Positions 8,462 through 16,553 of a stretch of DNA of 64,000 nucleotides are shown piece after piece. The position numbers and the translations under genes are program-made. Each line of letters opens with the position of its first letter. Position 1 is the stretch's first letter. Origin of the DNA: JAFALK01 sp036500605. GTDB taxonomy: Bacteria; Pseudomonadota; Gammaproteobacteria; Burkholderiales; Burkholderiaceae_C. Below the pieces are notes generated by a model. The model was not told where the DNA came from, did no database searches, and was given only the letters and a program-made list of their open reading frames with translations. The stretch lies in contig DASYBU010000036.1 in NCBI GenBank assembly GCA_036500605.1, positions 10,095 to 74,094 on the forward strand, in the 5' to 3' direction.

Positions 8462-8796
8462 ACACAACAGAGATTCATCACCAGAATCAACCGGGTCTGC
8501 AGATCAGCAAGACCGAAGCGTTCGAGGCGTGGTTCTTGAGCTTGCGGGACCGCATGGTGCGAAGCCGGATTCAGGCTCGCATCGATCGATTAAGTCTCGG
8601 CAATCCAGGCCAAAGCCGCGCACTGACAGGTGGCGTGCATGAGATGAAGATCGACGCGGGTCCCGGCTACCGCGTGTACTACGCGCAGCGCGGCGGCTTG
8701 ATGATTGTTTTGCTATGCGGCGGCGACAAAAGCACGCAGGCGGAAGACATCAAAACCGCCTTGAAGATGGCGCGCGAGCTGGAGCAAGGAACATGA
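8455..8796 (+). CDS. RelE/ParE-superfamily toxin (HigB-like addiction-module killer)
   Basis: This 113-residue protein is of the RelE/ParE superfamily, in the group annotated as addiction-module killer proteins. Visible hallmarks are the helical FEAWFLSLRDRMVRSRIQARI, then GVHEMKIDAGPGYRVYYA, and the strand IVLLCGGDKSTQAEDIKTA. Family members are usually mRNA endonucleases acting at the ribosome, or gyrase poisons; this subgroup is expected to be the RNase type. Its stop overlaps the antitoxin start by four bases (ATGA). Toxin-first order is typical of higBA-type modules. Confidence 0.9.
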   Translation: MVDTTEIHHQNQPGLQISKTEAFEAWFLSLRDRMVRSRIQARIDRLSLGNPGQSRALTGGVHEMKIDAGPGYRVYYAQRGGLMIVLLCGGDKSTQAEDIKTALKMARELEQGT

Positions 8797-9095
8797 CCCT
8801 GAAAACAAGCCCGTGGGATTCGGCTGAATACCTGAAGACCGAGCAGGACATCGTCGAGTACATGGCCGCCTGCATGGAAGAAGGTGGCGATGATCCCGCC
8901 TTCATCGCTCACGCTCTCGGCGTCGTCGCGCGCGCCAGAAATATGTCCCAGCTGGCGCGCGAAACCGGCTTGACACGAGAGGGTCTGTACAAGGCTCTTT
9001 CTGCCGATGGCAACCCGAGCTTTGCCACGGTGATGAAGGTGGCCGCAGCGCTGGGATTGAGACTCTCGTTCACCTCCGCGTCGCGCGTTGGCTGA
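8793..9095 (+). CDS. HigA-like helix-turn-helix antitoxin
   Basis: The ATG at 8793 overlaps the toxin stop and gives a 100-residue protein. A longer frame starting at 8715 would run back through the toxin gene. The C-terminal half is an XRE-type helix-turn-helix: ALGVVARARNMSQLARETGL followed by REGLYKALSADGNPSFATV, the arrangement of the addiction-module antidote family. It should neutralise the adjacent toxin and repress the operon. The N-terminal half (EYLKTEQDIVEYMAACMEEG) is the likely toxin-binding part. Confidence 0.9.
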   Translation: MTLKTSPWDSAEYLKTEQDIVEYMAACMEEGGDDPAFIAHALGVVARARNMSQLARETGLTREGLYKALSADGNPSFATVMKVAAALGLRLSFTSASRVG

Positions 9096-9099
9096 GCAA

Positions 9100-9115
9100 A
9101 AAAGGCCCGCCTTTT
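9100..9115 (+). terminator. Weak hairpin after the toxin-antitoxin pair
   Basis: AAAAGG and CCTTTT pair around a four-base loop five bases after the antitoxin stop. The stem is short and the T-run is part of the stem, so it is at best a weak terminator. Confidence 0.35.
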
Positions 9116-9131
9116 GTCGGCTAAAAACACA

Positions 9132-9161
9132 AAGGGGATCAGCCTTGCGACTGATCCCCTT
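9132..9161 (-). terminator. Terminator of the tRNA-Lys operon
   Basis: AAGGGGATCAG (9132-9142) and CTGATCCCCTT (9151-9161) form a perfect 11-bp stem with an eight-base loop. On the minus strand it is followed by TGTGTTTTT, so it works as an intrinsic terminator eight bases after the last tRNA. Confidence 0.85.
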
Positions 9162-9168
9162 GCGGATT

Positions 9169-9244
9169 TGGTGGGCCCTGAAGGATTCGAACCTTCGACC
9201 AACGGATTAAGAGTCCGCTGCTCTACCAACTGAGCTAAGGACCC
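9169..9244 (-). tRNA. tRNA-Lys (anticodon CTT), third of the array
   Basis: The 76-nt gene folds as a full cloverleaf: acceptor GGGTCCT, D-loop AGCTCAGTTGGTAGAGC, anticodon loop CTCTTAA (anticodon CTT), T-loop TTCGAAT, and an encoded CCA end. It differs from the middle copy in the T-stem, by paired changes, and near the variable loop. Confidence 0.97.
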
Positions 9245-9291
9245 GAATTCTTCTTGCTGACTTTGAGCCCAGCGAATTCGGCAGTGTTGAG

Positions 9292-9367
9292 TGGTGGGCC
9301 CTGACAGATTCGAACTGTCGACCTACGGATTAAGAGTCCGCTGCTCTACCAACTGAGCTAAGGACCC
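9292..9367 (-). tRNA. tRNA-Lys (anticodon CTT), second of the array
   Basis: This 76-nt cloverleaf has the same acceptor, D and anticodon arms as the neighbour at 9169-9244, anticodon CTT and encoded CCA. The T-stem is GACAG/CTGTC instead of GAAGG/CCTTC, so both copies keep full pairing. It is part of a three-gene transcript. Confidence 0.97.
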
Positions 9368-9398
9368 ACTGAACACATTCAAAACAAACCAAGGAAAC

Positions 9399-9474
9399 TG
9401 GTGGGTTGTACAGGATTCGAACCTGTGACCATCGGATTAAAAGTCCGGTGCTCTACCAACTGAGCTAACAACCC
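9399..9474 (-). tRNA. tRNA-Lys (anticodon TTT), first of the array
   Basis: The 76-nt cloverleaf has acceptor GGGTTGT paired with ACAACCC, anticodon loop CTTTTAA (anticodon TTT), T-loop TTCGAAT and an encoded CCA. It is the promoter-proximal gene of the array and reads AAA and, by wobble, AAG codons. Confidence 0.97.
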
Positions 9475-9529
9475 CACATGACTCTATGAAGCGTCTTGAG
9501 AAGCTACCGCCCCTTAAGCAGAGCCTCAC

Positions 9530-9559
9530 ATTATAGGAGGGAATTACCCTGCTTGGCAA
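9530..9559 (-). promoter_or_regulatory. Sigma-70 promoter of the tRNA-Lys operon
   Basis: On the minus strand TTGCCA (9554-9559) and a perfect TATAAT (9530-9535) are separated by 18 bp and point toward the tRNA-Lys(TTT) gene, whose 5' end lies about 55 bp further on. This is a consensus-like housekeeping promoter in a stretch with no gene. Confidence 0.8.
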
Positions 9560-9563
9560 TAAG

Positions 9564-10328
9564 TCAGCGGGAAGTTTTCAGGAAATGTCGCACCAGTTCG
9601 GCCGCAGCCGTCATGCCGAAGGTCGCCGTGACCGCGACGCTGGAGCCGTAGCCCGCGCAGTTCAGCGTGCCGTCGACATCGCAGGCTTCGCCGTCTTCTT
9701 CCTGCGGCCGCAGCACGGCTTCGCGCGAGAACACACAGGCCACGCCGATCTTGCCGGTGCGCGGCGCCGCGTACTGCTTGCGCAGGCGCTGGCGCAGGCT
9801 GGCCAGCAAGGGATCGTGCGTGGTGTTCGCCAGGTCTTCGAGCTCGACCGCTTGCGGCAGGCGCTTGCCGCCCGCCGCGCCGACGGTCACGAAGGCGTGG
9901 TCGCCCGCGCGCGCCCAGGCCGCTAACGCCGCTTTTGCACGGACCTGATCGCAGGCGTCGATCAGGCCGTCAACCGGCGTGGTCAGCAATGCGGGCCAGT
10001 TGGCCTCTTCCACGAATTCCTCGACGAAGTTCACCTCGCAGCCGGGATGAATGTCCGCAATGCGCTGACGCAGCGCCTCGCCCTTGGACATGCCCACGGT
10101 CGAGCCGAGCGCCTGGATCTGCCGGTTGATGTTCGACTCGGACACTTGATCAAAGTCGATCAGCGTCAGCTTGGCCACGCCGGATCGAGCGAGTGCTTCG
10201 ACGGCCCAGGAGCCGACGCCGCCAAGGCCCACGACCGCGAAATGCGCGCCGCGCAAGGCCTCGTAGCCCGCGTCGCCATAAAGGCGGCGCAGGCCGGCAA
10301 AGCGGCGTTCCAGATCAGCGTCGAGCAT
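9564..10328 (-). CDS. tcdA: tRNA threonylcarbamoyladenosine dehydratase TcdA
   Basis: TcdA (CsdL) is a ThiF/MoeB-like enzyme that uses ATP to cyclise t6A37 to ct6A37 in tRNAs reading ANN codons. The 254-residue chain has the nucleotide-binding loop VVGLGGVGSWAVEALARSG, the adenylation-site segment LIDFDQVSESNINRQIQALG, and a C-terminal GSSVAVTATFGMTAA helix. The ATG at 10328 shares a base with the stop of the YeeE gene (TGATG), so translation is coupled. The open frame continuing to 10775 is the opposite-frame shadow of that gene. It lies next to the tRNA-Lys genes, whose products are among the known ct6A substrates. Confidence 0.95.
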   Translation of the reverse strand: MLDADLERRFAGLRRLYGDAGYEALRGAHFAVVGLGGVGSWAVEALARSGVAKLTLIDFDQVSESNINRQIQALGSTVGMSKGEALRQRIADIHPGCEVNFVEEFVEEANWPALLTTPVDGLIDACDQVRAKAALAAWARAGDHAFVTVGAAGGKRLPQAVELEDLANTTHDPLLASLRQRLRKQYAAPRTGKIGVACVFSREAVLRPQEEDGEACDVDGTLNCAGYGSSVAVTATFGMTAAAELVRHFLKTSR

Positions 10329-11434
10329 CAGATTCTCGACATCTGCCAGCGCAGGCAAGCCACCGCGCCGAGGATGATCGAAGCCAGCGCGATGAAGCTG
10401 CCGATGCTCAGCGTGGACACGCCCGAGAGCCCCTGCCCGATCGTGCAGCCCAGCGCCACCACGCCGCCGATGCCCATCAGCACGCCGCCGATCATGTGCT
10501 GAGCCATATCGTCCACGGTGCGGAAGCCTTCCCAGCGGAACGTGCGCGTGACCAGCGCATAGACGCCCGAACCCATCGCCACGCCGATCACCGAGACGAT
10601 CGGGATCGTCAGCACCTTGCTCTTGTCGCTGAAGAACATCAGCCAGTCGAGGAAGTAGGCCACGGGCGCGACAAAGCTGAGGCCGTCCATGCGCTGCGGC
10701 GAGTTGGAACCCACGAAGACTTCTTCGAGCGTGTTCGGATCTTCGGCCACATGGCCCAGATGGCCGCTGACCCACCAGATGCCGGCGATCACGAGGCCGG
10801 TGACGATGCCGCCGACCAGCACATCGGCGCTGCGGCCCTCTTCACGCATCAGCACCCAGGCGATCAGAGCGAGGCCCACGACGGCGCCGATCCCCAGCGC
10901 CAGCGTCTGCTTGGCGATGCCGAAGGCCGGCGCCAGCATCGAGGGCAGATCCTGCCCGGTCGACAGTTGAGCCGACACCGCATCGACCGTGTTCACACGC
11001 ACGATCGCCGTCACGCCCTTGAGCGTGGCAAAGGCCGCGATGCCCATCACGATGAACACCAGCAGCGATTTGAGATTGCCCGCGCCGAGACGCACCAGCG
11101 TCTTGCTGCCGCAGCCCGAGCCCATCACCATGCCGAAGCCGAACATGAAGCCGCCGACGATATTGGAGAGCCACAGCAGCCGGGGCGCCGCATAGATCGT
11201 CTTGCCGGCATCGAGCCAGCCGACGGCCACCATCGCGTTGAAGCCGATCATGGCCACGCCGATGGCCAGCACCCACATGCGCATGCGCGCCCAGGAGCCC
11301 ATGTTGACGATGTCCGCCACCGCGCCCATCGTGCAGAAATGCGTTCGCTGCGCGATGGCGCCCATGACGAAGGAAAGCGCGAAGGCGGCCCACAGCACTT
11401 GGTGGCCCAGCGAGGCCATGTCGATGTCTTGCAT
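10328..11434 (-). CDS. YeeE/YedE-family sulfur-compound transporter
   Basis: The 368-residue membrane protein has about nine hydrophobic helices and the cysteine motifs of the YeeE/YedE family: THFCTMGA near residue 33, GSGCGSKTL near 107 and LGCTIGQGLSG near 337. YeeE imports thiosulfate by passing it between such cysteines in the inner membrane. The substrate here (thiosulfate or a selenium/sulfur compound) is inferred only from the family. It is coupled to tcdA and separated from cpoB by a strong terminator. Confidence 0.9.
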   Translation of the reverse strand: MQDIDMASLGHQVLWAAFALSFVMGAIAQRTHFCTMGAVADIVNMGSWARMRMWVLAIGVAMIGFNAMVAVGWLDAGKTIYAAPRLLWLSNIVGGFMFGFGMVMGSGCGSKTLVRLGAGNLKSLLVFIVMGIAAFATLKGVTAIVRVNTVDAVSAQLSTGQDLPSMLAPAFGIAKQTLALGIGAVVGLALIAWVLMREEGRSADVLVGGIVTGLVIAGIWWVSGHLGHVAEDPNTLEEVFVGSNSPQRMDGLSFVAPVAYFLDWLMFFSDKSKVLTIPIVSVIGVAMGSGVYALVTRTFRWEGFRTVDDMAQHMIGGVLMGIGGVVALGCTIGQGLSGVSTLSIGSFIALASIILGAVACLRWQMSRI

Positions 11435-11459
11435 CAGGGGATTTTATTCGGGCAAAAGA

Positions 11460-11482
11460 AAAGGCCTCCCTCGGAGGCCTTT
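11460..11482 (-). terminator. Terminator after cpoB
   Basis: AAAGGCCTCC and GGAGGCCTTT form a perfect 10-bp stem with a three-base loop. On the minus strand it lies 28 bases after the cpoB stop and continues TTTTCTTTT, so it ends the tolB-pal-cpoB transcript just before the YeeE gene. Confidence 0.9.
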
Positions 11483-11510
11483 CATGAATTTTCAGGGCTA
11501 ACTTGCAAGT

Positions 11511-12314
11511 TCAGCGCAAAGCCGCGAGGCGTTCCTTGGCCGCTTGCGCGGCATCGGTGCCGGGGAAGTTCTTGATCAGATCCTGCAAGGTCCTCTTGGC
11601 CAGCTTGACGTCCTTGAGCTCGATCTGGCAATTGGCCACCGCCAACTGCGCTTCGGGCGCACGGGCATAGTCAGGGCGGGCCGACAGCAGGCCTTTGAAG
11701 GTCGCGATCGCGTCCTTGTACTGGCGGTTGCCGTACTGCGCGTTGCCGAGCCAGAAGGTCACCGAATCGGCATAGCCGCTGGCCGGATAACGGCGCAGGA
11801 AGCTCTGGAGCGTTTCAGCGGCCTGGGAAAAATCGCCTCGGCGCACCATGCCCATTGCCGCGTCGTACTGGCGCGATTCATCGGGGCTGACCTGGAACTG
11901 CTTGCCATCCACCGTCACCGCTTGCGGCTCCAGCGGACGCAGGCGCGAGTTGATCGAGTCGCTCTGGTCGGTCACCTTGCGTTGCGTGTCCGCCAGATCG
12001 CGTGCGAGCTGCTCGTTGTCGCCGCGCAGCTTGGCCATCTCGGCGTGCAGGGTGTCGATCTGGTTGTTCAGGTCGAGCACACTGCGGCGCAGCGGCTCGA
12101 CGGACTGATTCATCGACCGGTTCTGATCCTGCAACTGAGCATTCGCGTCCTCCAGCGCCTTCAGGCGACCGCGCAGCTCCAGGATGGCGCGGCGAGCCTC
12201 GTCATCCTCGAACAGCGCCGCGCGGGCCGGAAAGCTGAGCAGGCAGACCAACGCAAGGAAAATCCCGGCGAGTGGTGCAAACCGGCCTGACTGAGCAGGA
12301 CGCGCTGCCAGCAT
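11511..12314 (-). CDS. cpoB: Cell division coordinator CpoB (YbgF)
   Basis: CpoB is a periplasmic protein that links Tol-Pal outer-membrane constriction to peptidoglycan synthesis by PBP1B. The 267 residues show a signal peptide ending FPARA, a trimerising coiled coil (about residues 40-115, with LKALEDANAQLQDQN-type heptads), a linker, and three TPR motifs to the end (GDFSQAAETLQSFL, NRQYKDAIATFKGLL, VKLAKRTLQDLI). The ATG at 12314 shares a base with the pal stop (TGATG). A GTG one codon upstream is the alternative. Confidence 0.95.
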   Translation of the reverse strand: MLAARPAQSGRFAPLAGIFLALVCLLSFPARAALFEDDEARRAILELRGRLKALEDANAQLQDQNRSMNQSVEPLRRSVLDLNNQIDTLHAEMAKLRGDNEQLARDLADTQRKVTDQSDSINSRLRPLEPQAVTVDGKQFQVSPDESRQYDAAMGMVRRGDFSQAAETLQSFLRRYPASGYADSVTFWLGNAQYGNRQYKDAIATFKGLLSARPDYARAPEAQLAVANCQIELKDVKLAKRTLQDLIKNFPGTDAAQAAKERLAALR

Positions 12315-12841
12315 CACTTGTCCTTCAGTTCAACGCGGCGGTTCTTGGCCCAGGCGGCTTCGTCATGGCCGTCAGCAGCCGGACGCTCCTTGCCGAAGCT
12401 CACAGCTTCGAGCTGGCCGGCCGACACGCCCACCACTTCAAGCGACTTGGCCACGGCTTCAGCACGCTTCTGACCGAGGGCCAGGTTGTACTCACGGCCA
12501 CCGCGCTCGTCGGTGTTGCCTTCCAGGCGCAGGGCGACCTTCTTGTCGTTGTTCATGCGCTTGGCATGTGCTTCGAGCAGGCCACGGTAGTCGTCCTTGA
12601 CGGTGAAGCTGTCGAAGTCGAAGTACACGACGCGCTTGTCGGAGACGGCGGCGGTGTATTCGGCGCCCAGGTCAACGGTCTTGACCTGCGAGACGGCCGG
12701 CTGAACCGGCTGGGCAGCAGGCTGCGCCGCCGGCGCGTGGTCAACCACCGGCACCGGCGTCTTGTCCAGGTCCACCTTGGAGGCGCAACCGGCCATTGCA
12801 GCAACAGCCAACAGGGAAAGGGTATAGCGGGTCATCTTCAT
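12314..12841 (-). CDS. pal: Peptidoglycan-associated lipoprotein Pal
   Basis: Pal anchors the outer membrane to peptidoglycan. The 175-residue protein has a lipobox MAGC (Cys19), an Ala/Pro/Gln linker, and an OmpA-like domain with the diaminopimelate-binding region LRLEGNTDERGGREYNLALG and the final RVEL. The start is the ATG at 12841, with AGGAGTGACTCCT just upstream. The frame extending to 12931 lacks a signal peptide at its start. The 180 bp between tolB and pal may hold a separate promoter, but I found no convincing boxes. Confidence 0.97.
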   Translation of the reverse strand: MKMTRYTLSLLAVAAMAGCASKVDLDKTPVPVVDHAPAAQPAAQPVQPAVSQVKTVDLGAEYTAAVSDKRVVYFDFDSFTVKDDYRGLLEAHAKRMNNDKKVALRLEGNTDERGGREYNLALGQKRAEAVAKSLEVVGVSAGQLEAVSFGKERPAADGHDEAAWAKNRRVELKDK

Positions 12842-13023
12842 AGGAGTCACTCCTGTAGCAATCTTGTTAGTGTTCCCGGGTACTGCGTCGGGTGTTGGTC
12901 TCGGGCTGGTGGCCACAAAAGAACACGGCATTGTCCCGCATGTAACAGCAAGGCCGTCTTAAGGCTTGCTGAAAAGTGCTCATAAAAGTAATTATCAAGT
13001 TATACGGTGCCTGTCCAGCCACC

Positions 13024-14337
13024 CTAGCGCCCGGCGAAGGGGCCCCAGGTCGGCTCGCGCACATCGGCCGCCGTGGAAATCAGCTTGGCCTTGATCTTGC
13101 CGTCGATGGTGGTGGTCATCAGCACGTCGCGACCGTCGGCGCGCGAGGCGTAGACGATCATCCGGCCATTGGGCGCGAAGCTGGGCTTCTCGTCCTGCGT
13201 GGTGTCGGTGATCTGCTGCGAGGCCTTGCTCTGGATGTCCATCACGCTCAGGCGGAACACATTGCCGCCCTGGCGGGTGATGTAGGCCAGCGTCTTGCCG
13301 TCGGGGCTGAGCGTCGGGCTGATGTTGTAGTTGCCGCTGAAGGTCATGCGCTCGGGCGTGCCGCCGGTGGGTGGCATGCGGTAGATCTGCGGGCTGCCGC
13401 CGCGGTCGCTGACGAAATAGATGAACTGACCGTCGGGCGAGAACACCGGCTCGGTGTCGATCGCGTAGCTCTGCGTGATGCGGCGCACATTGCTGCCGTC
13501 ACGGTTCATCAGGAAGAGCTGCGAGCCACCCGCGCGCGACAGCGTCACGGCCAGCTGCGAGCCGTCGGGCGAGAAGGTGGGTGCGCTGTTCGAGCCCTTG
13601 AAATTGGCCACCTGACGGCGGCCGCCGGTCGACAGGTTCTGCACCCAGACCACGGCCTTCTGCGTCTCGAAGGACACATAGGCCAACTCCTTGCCGTCGG
13701 GCGACCAGGCCGGCGAGATGATCGGCATCGGGCTGCTCAAGGCCACCTGGCCGCCCTCGCCGTCCGCATCGGTGATGCGCAGCGTGTAGCGGCTGCCGGC
13801 CTTGGTGACATAAGCCATGCGGGTGGCGAACACGCCGCGCTCGCCGGTCAGCTTCAGGTAGATCGAGTCGGCGATCTTGTGCGCAGCCAGGCGCACATCG
13901 TCGGGCGGCACGGCCTGGGCCTCGCCGCCTTGGTCGGCGCCCTTGACCACATCGAAGAGCTTGTAGCGCACGTCGATGCGGCCATCGGCCAACGGAGCCG
14001 CCGAGCCCGCAGCCAGCGCATCGGTGCCCTTGGTCCGCCAATCGTTGTAGTTAGGGGCCGAGCCCTCGAACATCGCCGCACCCGTGGCCGGCACGATGCG
14101 GAACTGGCCGCTGCGTTCCAGGTCGGAGCGGATGATCGCGCTGATCGGCTGCTTGGACTTGATCTCGTCGCGGAAGTCCGCGATCGCGATCGGGATCTGC
14201 GTGCCGCCGACGCCGGTGACCTCGACGCGGAACTGCGCTGCGGCGGGCAGGCAGACCAGGGTTGCAAAGCCCGCCGCCGCAAACACGCGGCGGGTCAGGA
14301 AGGACGGGAGTCGTGTGAATTCAGCCATGCGCGACAT
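13024..14337 (-). CDS. tolB: Tol-Pal system beta-propeller protein TolB
   Basis: TolB is periplasmic and shuttles between Pal and TolA to keep the outer membrane tethered. The 437-residue protein has a signal peptide ending LPAAAQ, an N-terminal alpha/beta domain (IPIAIADFRDE, IRSDLERSGQF), and then repeated propeller strands of the type SPAWSPDGKELAYVS, PTFSPDGSQLAVT, EPVFSPDGQFIYF and SPTLSPDGKTLAYI. A second ATG at 14328 is an alternative start. tolQ, tolR and tolA do not precede it. Instead an ABC exporter operon ends 13 bases upstream, so the genes may be co-transcribed. Confidence 0.97.
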   Translation of the reverse strand: MSRMAEFTRLPSFLTRRVFAAAGFATLVCLPAAAQFRVEVTGVGGTQIPIAIADFRDEIKSKQPISAIIRSDLERSGQFRIVPATGAAMFEGSAPNYNDWRTKGTDALAAGSAAPLADGRIDVRYKLFDVVKGADQGGEAQAVPPDDVRLAAHKIADSIYLKLTGERGVFATRMAYVTKAGSRYTLRITDADGEGGQVALSSPMPIISPAWSPDGKELAYVSFETQKAVVWVQNLSTGGRRQVANFKGSNSAPTFSPDGSQLAVTLSRAGGSQLFLMNRDGSNVRRITQSYAIDTEPVFSPDGQFIYFVSDRGGSPQIYRMPPTGGTPERMTFSGNYNISPTLSPDGKTLAYITRQGGNVFRLSVMDIQSKASQQITDTTQDEKPSFAPNGRMIVYASRADGRDVLMTTTIDGKIKAKLISTAADVREPTWGPFAGR

Positions 14338-14350
14338 TCTGCACGATGCT

Positions 14351-15415
14351 TCACACCCATTTGAAGCGTCTTACAGCCAGGGCGAACAAGACCACCGCCC
14401 AGGCCCCGACGATCATCAGCGGCCGGGCCTGACTGACCAGCGTGGCGCCATCGTTGAACACCGCGCGCAAGGCCGACAACAGTGGCGCCAAAGGCAGCGC
14501 GGCGGGAATCGCCTGCAACCAGGCCGGCGCGCTGTCGAGCGAGAAATAGACGCCCGAGAGCAGCATCATCGGCATGAAGAAGATATTGGAGATGCCGCCA
14601 TAGGCCTCGGGCGAGCGCGCGAGGCTGGCCAGCAGATAACCGAGGGCGATGAAGCAGACGGCACCGAGCAACATCAGCACGGCCAGGGCGCCGAGGCTTC
14701 CTTCGCAATGAATGCCGAACACCACAACGCCACAAGCCAGCAGCGCCACCGCCGCGATGGCCAGGATGATCAGCCGCATGCACATCTGCGAGGCCAGGTA
14801 GACGGCGCGCGGCAACGGCGTGACCGCCAGGCGCTTGTAGCCGCCCTTCTCGCGCAGCATCACATCGACCATGCCGGCCGAAAAAAGACCCATCACCAGC
14901 ACGTTCAGACCGAGCAGGCCCGGCAGCAGAAAGGCCGCGTAATTGCGCGCATGGTGGCCACCGGGACTGCTCACCTCGACCGGCACGCGCGGCGGCGGCT
15001 GCGTGCCGGCGCGGCGTGCTTCGGAGACAAGCCAGGCCTGCTGCAACAGCGCTTCCATCTGGAAGCCCTGAGCCGCCAGATAGCTGTTGACGTGCAGGCG
15101 GTAGCGGCCACCTTCGCCTTCGAGCATGGCCGGGACCTTGCCCTGCTGCCAACGCGCCTGCGCGGCGTCAGGCGCCACGCGCTCGATCTGCACGCCGCGT
15201 TCCTTGAGCGCGGTCTGCAGGCCTTGGTCCTCGGCTGTCTCGGTCGCGCTCGACCAGACCAGCGTCGGGCCCTTGCCCTCGCCGCCGCCAAAGATCGTGC
15301 CCATGCCGAGCAGCATCAGGATCGGAAAGGCGAGCGTCCAGAAGAGGGCGGAACGGGCGCGCAGATAGATGCGCAGGCTGAAGCCGATCTGGCGCAGAAG
15401 TTTGCGGAAAAACAT
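14351..15415 (-). CDS. ABC-2 type transporter permease
   Basis: This 354-residue inner-membrane protein has one N-terminal helix (about residues 22-42), a large extracytoplasmic domain of about 120 residues, and then five or six helices in the C-terminal half, including the ABC-2 signature region YKRLAVTPLPRAVYLASQM. This is the layout of YadH/YhhJ-like exporter permeases. It follows the ATPase gene by 15 bases and pairs with it. The cargo (drug, lipid or polysaccharide) cannot be told from sequence. Confidence 0.9.
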   Translation of the reverse strand: MFFRKLLRQIGFSLRIYLRARSALFWTLAFPILMLLGMGTIFGGGEGKGPTLVWSSATETAEDQGLQTALKERGVQIERVAPDAAQARWQQGKVPAMLEGEGGRYRLHVNSYLAAQGFQMEALLQQAWLVSEARRAGTQPPPRVPVEVSSPGGHHARNYAAFLLPGLLGLNVLVMGLFSAGMVDVMLREKGGYKRLAVTPLPRAVYLASQMCMRLIILAIAAVALLACGVVVFGIHCEGSLGALAVLMLLGAVCFIALGYLLASLARSPEAYGGISNIFFMPMMLLSGVYFSLDSAPAWLQAIPAALPLAPLLSALRAVFNDGATLVSQARPLMIVGAWAVVLFALAVRRFKWV

Positions 15416-15430
15416 CGGTGGCGCTCCTTC

Positions 15431-16372
<942 letters not shown>

Positions 16373-16553
16373 CGTGCCTCCCCTTCCGTCGCATTCTCGC
16401 GTAACGCCCGGCGACCCGCCCGGGGCAATCGGCCGCGAAAGCCGGTGCTGGCGCCGGAGCTGTTGGGGACTCGCCATCACTGGATTTTCCGGAGCCCGGG
16501 CACCGCGCTTTCGATAGAGAATCCGCACGCCAAAAAATCTTGTGGGGGGATCG

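Noticed and set aside
10193..11575. Plus-strand open frame opposite the YeeE gene
   Set aside because: His/Arg/Asp-rich translation with no hydrophobic pattern, while the minus strand encodes a clear membrane protein.
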